Shown: piece by piece, positions 60,817 to 64,000 of the stretch
Numbering within the stretch: the first letter of the stretch is position 1
Layout: each line of letters opens with the position of its first letter
Origin: Pseudomonas cuatrocienegasensis
GTDB lineage: Bacteria; Pseudomonadota; Gammaproteobacteria; Pseudomonadales; Pseudomonadaceae
DNA: 64,000 nt
Assembly (NCBI RefSeq): GCF_900110925.1
Contig: NZ_FOFP01000018.1
Coordinates: forward strand, 30,032 to 94,031
Direction: 5' to 3'
Translations under genes and position numbers: made by a program
Notes under the pieces: generated by a model
The model's input: the letters and a program-made list of their open reading frames with translations, nothing else
Database searches by the model: none
Told to the model about the DNA's origin: nothing

Positions 60817-62229
60817 TCAGCGCTTGTTGAGGGCGAGCATGGTGGATTTCTCCTGGTCCATGCGGGCCATCAGCGGCGTGCTCAGTTGCATGAAGCGCGC
60901 CTTTTCACTTTTGGCGATAGGGTCGGCCATTGGCAGTTTCTGGCTCAGCGGATCGACATGGGTGCCGTTTACCTGGAACTCGTAATGCAGATGCGGCCCT
61001 GTCGAAAGCCCCGTGGTACCGATGTAGCCGATGATCTGACCCTGCTTGACGCTTGAGCCATTGCGCACACCTTTGGCAAAACCCTGCATATGCGCATACA
61101 GCGTGCGATAGCTGCGGCCGTGCTGGATGACCACGGTATTGCCATAGCCCCCTTTGCGACCGGCCAAAATAACCTTGCCATCACCAGCAGCCTTGATCGG
61201 TGTGCCGCGCGGCGCGGCGTAGTCGACGCCTTTGTGGGCGCGGATCTTGTTGAGGATGGGGTGGCGGCGGCCATTGGAGAAGCGCGAGCTGATGCGGGCG
61301 AAGTCTACCGGTGTGCGAATAAACGCCTTGCGCATGCTTGTGCCATCGGCGTTGTAGTAACTGGTATTGCCCTGCTTGTCGGTGTAGCGCACCGCAGTGT
61401 AAGTCTTGCCGCGGTTGGTGAAGCGTGCAGAGAGAATGTCGCCGCTGCCGACACGTTTGTCACCGACTACTTTCTCTTCATAGATCACTTCAAATTCATC
61501 GCCTTCGCGGATGTCCATGGCGAAGTCGATGTCGTAGCCGAATACATTGGCCAGATCCATCGTCAGATTGTGCGGCAGGCCGGCACGCTTGGCAGCCACG
61601 AACAGTGAGCTGTCAATAACGCCATGACTATAGACAGAGCGCACGTCCGGTTTGATCAGCTCTCGTTCGAATGCATAGCCGCTCTCGGCTTTCTCCAGGC
61701 GGATGCTTTCAAGGGCATCGAGTTTGCTGCTCAGGCTTTGCAGCTGGCCGTCGGCTGTAAGCGTAAAAGCCAGGTCCTGGCCGACTTTTAAGCGACTGAA
61801 CTGCTTTGCGTCTTTGCTGCTACTGAGCACATCGTGAAGGGTGTTGGCTGATAGGCCGACCTTGGTAAATACAGTTGAGAGGGTGTCGCCATTCGCGACG
61901 CGCACCACCTTGTGCAGCGGGTCGACGGGTGCCTGCGCAGTGTTCGGTTCTTCTGCCCCAGGCTGTTCGGCGGTTTCGTTAGGGGTTCCAGTCTGAGCGA
62001 AGGGAGAGGTGTCTTGGTCCTCAGTCAGCGCATTGTCATCAAGGAGGGGTGTGTCCTGAGGGGCGTATTCGGCTGAGCTTTCAAGGTCCAGATCAAGCGA
62101 TGTCTTTTTTGCTTCTACTTCACGGGAGGGGAACACCAGCAGGGCCAGGCTGAGGAGGGCGGCCACCCCGCTGGCTGCGAGGATGTGGGTTTTGGGATAT
62201 AGCGGCGGCGCTTTAGTTGGAGAGGTCAT
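60817..62229 (-). CDS. Peptidoglycan DD-metalloendopeptidase, M23 family with OapA/LysM-like domain
   Basis: A 470-residue envelope enzyme: N-terminal membrane anchor (about 18-37), acidic linker (about 45-95), a LysM/OapA-like domain (about 100-150, LHKVVRVANGDTLSTVFTKVGLS) and the C-terminal M23 domain with HKGVDYAAPRGTPIKAAGDG and GPHLHYEFQVNG zinc ligands. It is similar in build to E. coli MepM, a hydrolase that lets new strands be inserted. The ATG at 62227-62229 gives the family N-terminus. Confidence 0.9.
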   Translation of the reverse strand: MTSPTKAPPLYPKTHILAASGVAALLSLALLVFPSREVEAKKTSLDLDLESSAEYAPQDTPLLDDNALTEDQDTSPFAQTGTPNETAEQPGAEEPNTAQAPVDPLHKVVRVANGDTLSTVFTKVGLSANTLHDVLSSSKDAKQFSRLKVGQDLAFTLTADGQLQSLSSKLDALESIRLEKAESGYAFERELIKPDVRSVYSHGVIDSSLFVAAKRAGLPHNLTMDLANVFGYDIDFAMDIREGDEFEVIYEEKVVGDKRVGSGDILSARFTNRGKTYTAVRYTDKQGNTSYYNADGTSMRKAFIRTPVDFARISSRFSNGRRHPILNKIRAHKGVDYAAPRGTPIKAAGDGKVILAGRKGGYGNTVVIQHGRSYRTLYAHMQGFAKGVRNGSSVKQGQIIGYIGTTGLSTGPHLHYEFQVNGTHVDPLSQKLPMADPIAKSEKARFMQLSTPLMARMDQEKSTMLALNKR

Positions 62230-62308
62230 AGGCTGCTTTTTGATTTGAAGGTGAAAAGGAAAAGATGAAGAACATGATGAATATGCAGTAACTGTATAAA
62301 ATATAACC

Positions 62309-62345
62309 AAAAGCCCCATGAGGCAACCCTAGGACCGGGGCTTTT
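62309..62345. other. Terminator-like hairpin in the divergent mepM-like/tyrS intergenic region
   Basis: AAAAGCCCC (62309-62317) and GGGGCTTTT (62337-62345) form a 9-bp perfect stem within an AT-rich 210-bp region (62230-62440). With no upstream gene to terminate, it may belong to a tyrS leader or protect the M23 gene promoter from read-through. AT-rich TATAAA-like sequence lies at 62295-62300. Confidence 0.5.
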
Positions 62346-62440
62346 GCCTTCAACGCCCCGGTACTGGGCAAAACTTGTGATTTGTCCCCGATCTTGTATG
62401 GTTGGTTCCCTTTCGTTTTTGAGTGGTCGTGAGTCCTGTC

Positions 62441-63640
62441 ATGAAGTCGGTTGAAGAGCAGTTGGCGCTGATCAAGCGCGGCGCGGAAGAAGTTCTGGTC
62501 GAGTCCGAGCTGGTGGAAAAGCTCAAGCGAGGGGTGCCGTTACGGATCAAGGCCGGTTTCGATCCGACCGCCCCGGATCTGCACCTTGGGCACACCGTGC
62601 TTATTAACAAGCTGCGGCAGTTCCAGGAGCTGGGTCACCAGGTGATCTTCCTTATAGGAGACTTCACCGGAATGATCGGCGATCCTAGCGGCAAGAGCGC
62701 GACTCGCCCGCCGCTGACTCGCGAGCAGGTGCTCGAAAATGCGGAGACTTACAAGACTCAGGTTTTCAAGATTCTCGATCCAGCAAAGACCGAAGTTGCG
62801 TTCAACTCCACGTGGATGGATGCCATGGGGCCGGCAGATTTCATTCGCCTGACCTCTCAGTACACCGTTGCTCGAATGCTAGAGCGTGACGACTTCAGCA
62901 AGCGCTATTCGACAAATCAGCCGATCGCCATTCACGAGTTTCTCTATCCGTTGGTGCAGGGTTATGACTCGGTAGCGCTACGGGCGGACGTCGAGCTGGG
63001 TGGAACCGATCAGAAATTCAACCTGCTGATGGGGCGTGAGTTGCAGCGCGCTTATGGTCAGGCTTCGCAGTGCGTTGTCACCATGCCATTGCTCGAAGGG
63101 CTTGATGGCGTCAAGAAGATGTCCAAGTCCTTGGGCAACTATGTTGGTATCCAGGAAGCGCCTGGTGTCATGTACAGCAAGCTGGTTTCCATTCCTGATG
63201 TGCTCATGTGGCGGTATTTCGAGCTGCTGAGCTTCCGCACGATGGATGAGATTACGCAGTTCAAGCGCGATATCGAGCAGGGCGCTAACCCGCGTGATAT
63301 CAAAATCAAGCTGGCTGAAGAGATAGTCGCGCGGTTCCATGGTGAGGAGGCAGCTGCTAGCGCTCATCGCTCGGCGGGTAACCGCATGAAGGAAGGCGAA
63401 CTCCCTGAGGATCTTCCAGAGGTTGAGCTCGTCAGCGCCGAAGATATGCCGATTGCGGCATTGCTTAATAAGGCAGGGCTGGTGAAGAACGCTGCCATGG
63501 CTCGTGACCTGCTAAATGCTGGTGGTGTGCGCATTGATGGCGAAGTGGTGGATCGCGGCTTCCTGTTTAAAGTGGGCGCAACCCATGTATGTCAGGCCGG
63601 CAAGAAAGCATTCGCGCGTATCTCGTTAAAAGCGCAATAA
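62441..63640 (+). CDS. tyrS: Tyrosyl-tRNA synthetase
   Basis: Class I synthetase charging tRNA-Tyr. The 399-residue protein has the HLGHTV form of the HIGH motif, the KMSKS loop, and a C-terminal S4 RNA-binding domain. The start at 62441 (MKSVEEQLALIKRG) is the Pseudomonas start; the earlier start codon at 62423 is discarded. The rRNA operon promoters begin 6 bp after its stop, as in P. aeruginosa, where a 16S gene follows tyrS. Confidence 0.96.
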   Translation: MKSVEEQLALIKRGAEEVLVESELVEKLKRGVPLRIKAGFDPTAPDLHLGHTVLINKLRQFQELGHQVIFLIGDFTGMIGDPSGKSATRPPLTREQVLENAETYKTQVFKILDPAKTEVAFNSTWMDAMGPADFIRLTSQYTVARMLERDDFSKRYSTNQPIAIHEFLYPLVQGYDSVALRADVELGGTDQKFNLLMGRELQRAYGQASQCVVTMPLLEGLDGVKKMSKSLGNYVGIQEAPGVMYSKLVSIPDVLMWRYFELLSFRTMDEITQFKRDIEQGANPRDIKIKLAEEIVARFHGEEAAASAHRSAGNRMKEGELPEDLPEVELVSAEDMPIAALLNKAGLVKNAAMARDLLNAGGVRIDGEVVDRGFLFKVGATHVCQAGKKAFARISLKAQ

Positions 63641-63645
63641 ACTCC

Positions 63646-63673
63646 TTGACGCCTTTTCCTGTGAGCCTATAAT
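63646..63673 (+). promoter_or_regulatory. rrn promoter 1
   Basis: TTGACG (63646-63651) and TATAAT (63668-63673) with 16-bp spacing, followed by the GC-rich GCGCACC discriminator. First of four matching promoters. Confidence 0.8.
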
Positions 63674-63743
63674 GCGCACCTCTTCCGGCGCGGACTTCTC
63701 GGATAACTCGTTTTAAATCAATGAGTTAGCTTAAAAAGAGGGG

Positions 63744-63771
63744 TTGCAAAGCAGCGAAAGCTGTGTAGAAT
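63744..63771 (+). promoter_or_regulatory. rrn promoter 2
   Basis: TTGCAA (63744-63749) and TAGAAT (63766-63771) with 16-bp spacing and a GCGCCGGG discriminator. Confidence 0.75.
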
Positions 63772-63849
63772 GCGCCGGGCTGACGAGGTAGTGGTTTTAG
63801 CGTCGTTGGCAGGTTGGTCGAAGTTGAGTTGAGGCGGTAAAAGAGGTGG

Positions 63850-63877
63850 TTGACAGCGGTTTGAAACGCTGTAGAAT
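63850..63877 (+). promoter_or_regulatory. rrn promoter 3
   Basis: TTGACA (63850-63855) and TAGAAT (63872-63877) with 16-bp spacing. It is followed by the GCTGACGAG motif also found after promoter 2. Confidence 0.8.
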
Positions 63878-63954
63878 TCGCCTCCCGCTGACGAGAGACT
63901 TGGATTGATCGTAAGCGCAAGCGGTTGAAGTTGAAAAGAAATTTTCGAAACCGC

Positions 63955-63982
63955 TTGACAGGAAATGAGGCTGCTGTAAGAT
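63955..63982 (+). promoter_or_regulatory. rrn promoter 4
   Basis: TTGACA (63955-63960) and TAAGAT (63977-63982) with 16-bp spacing and a GCGCGCC discriminator. An AT-rich UP-like stretch (63929-63950) lies upstream. The 16S rRNA gene is expected beyond 64000. Confidence 0.78.
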
Positions 63983-64000
63983 GCGCGCCTCGGTTGAGAC

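Noticed and set aside
63641..64000. 5' end of 16S rRNA or a tRNA gene inside the window
   Set aside because: Only promoter-type sequence is visible; no 16S 5' signature or tRNA cloverleaf is present up to 64000.

Overview
The window is chromosomal DNA of a Pseudomonas species. It is GC-rich and densely coded, and its gene order follows the P. aeruginosa block that runs from dnaG/rpsU to tyrS and an rRNA operon: rpsU-tsaD-plsY-folB-folK-cca, apaH-apaG-rsmA-pdxA-surA-lptD, amgK-murU, agtSR-agtABCD, rpe-gph-trpE-trpGDC, vfr, coq7, argC, erpA, anmK, tyrS. Species was not determined. The closest lineage is probably P. aeruginosa/mendocina/alcaligenes-like rather than a model strain. No R/F-pyocin cluster lies between trpE and trpG (only 11 bp separate them), and no speD lies between the osmC-like gene and coq7.

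Region by region: 1-5.4 kb holds housekeeping genes for primase, ribosome, t6A, phospholipid, folate and tRNA CCA. 5.4-10.3 kb holds the spoVR-yeaH-prkA stress module. 10.5-14.7 kb holds glpE, apaH, apaG, rsmA and pdxA with two mobile repeat insertions. 15-19.1 kb holds surA and lptD for outer-membrane assembly. 19.2-21.7 kb holds amgK-murU (peptidoglycan recycling) and a DjlA-like co-chaperone. 23-30.5 kb holds a two-component system and ABC transporter matching Agt, the GABA/5-aminovalerate uptake system. 30.6-36.3 kb holds a sigma-54-controlled catabolic module: PAS-AAA+ regulator, iron-type alcohol dehydrogenase, polytopic permease and GabD-like dehydrogenase. 36.5-42.1 kb holds rpe-gph and the trp genes. 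42.3-49.7 kb is an accessory stretch of stress, envelope and chemotaxis genes ending in two gene remnants. 49.7-63.6 kb is conserved core again. 63.6-64.0 kb carries four tandem sigma-70 promoters, almost certainly those of an rRNA operon whose 16S gene starts beyond the window.

Functional links: Agt imports GABA-type compounds that are degraded through succinate semialdehyde, and the neighbouring sigma-54 module encodes an alcohol dehydrogenase plus a succinate-semialdehyde-type dehydrogenase. Together they look like a C4 omega-substituted acid catabolic locus. AnmK (59.7 kb) and AmgK/MurU (19.2 kb) act in the same muropeptide recycling route, and SurA/LptD, bactofilin and the M23 peptidase serve the envelope.

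The most unusual signal is a family of small non-coding elements (11.87-12.21, 49.18-49.37 and 51.08-51.13 kb). They share terminal inverted repeats, two copies are flanked by TA, and two copies share an internal stem in which three base pairs differ in a compensating way. One copy separates apaG from apaH at what was probably a translationally coupled TAATG junction, one interrupts a DUF2798 gene, and one is a 51-bp remnant that supplies the osmC-like gene's stop codon.
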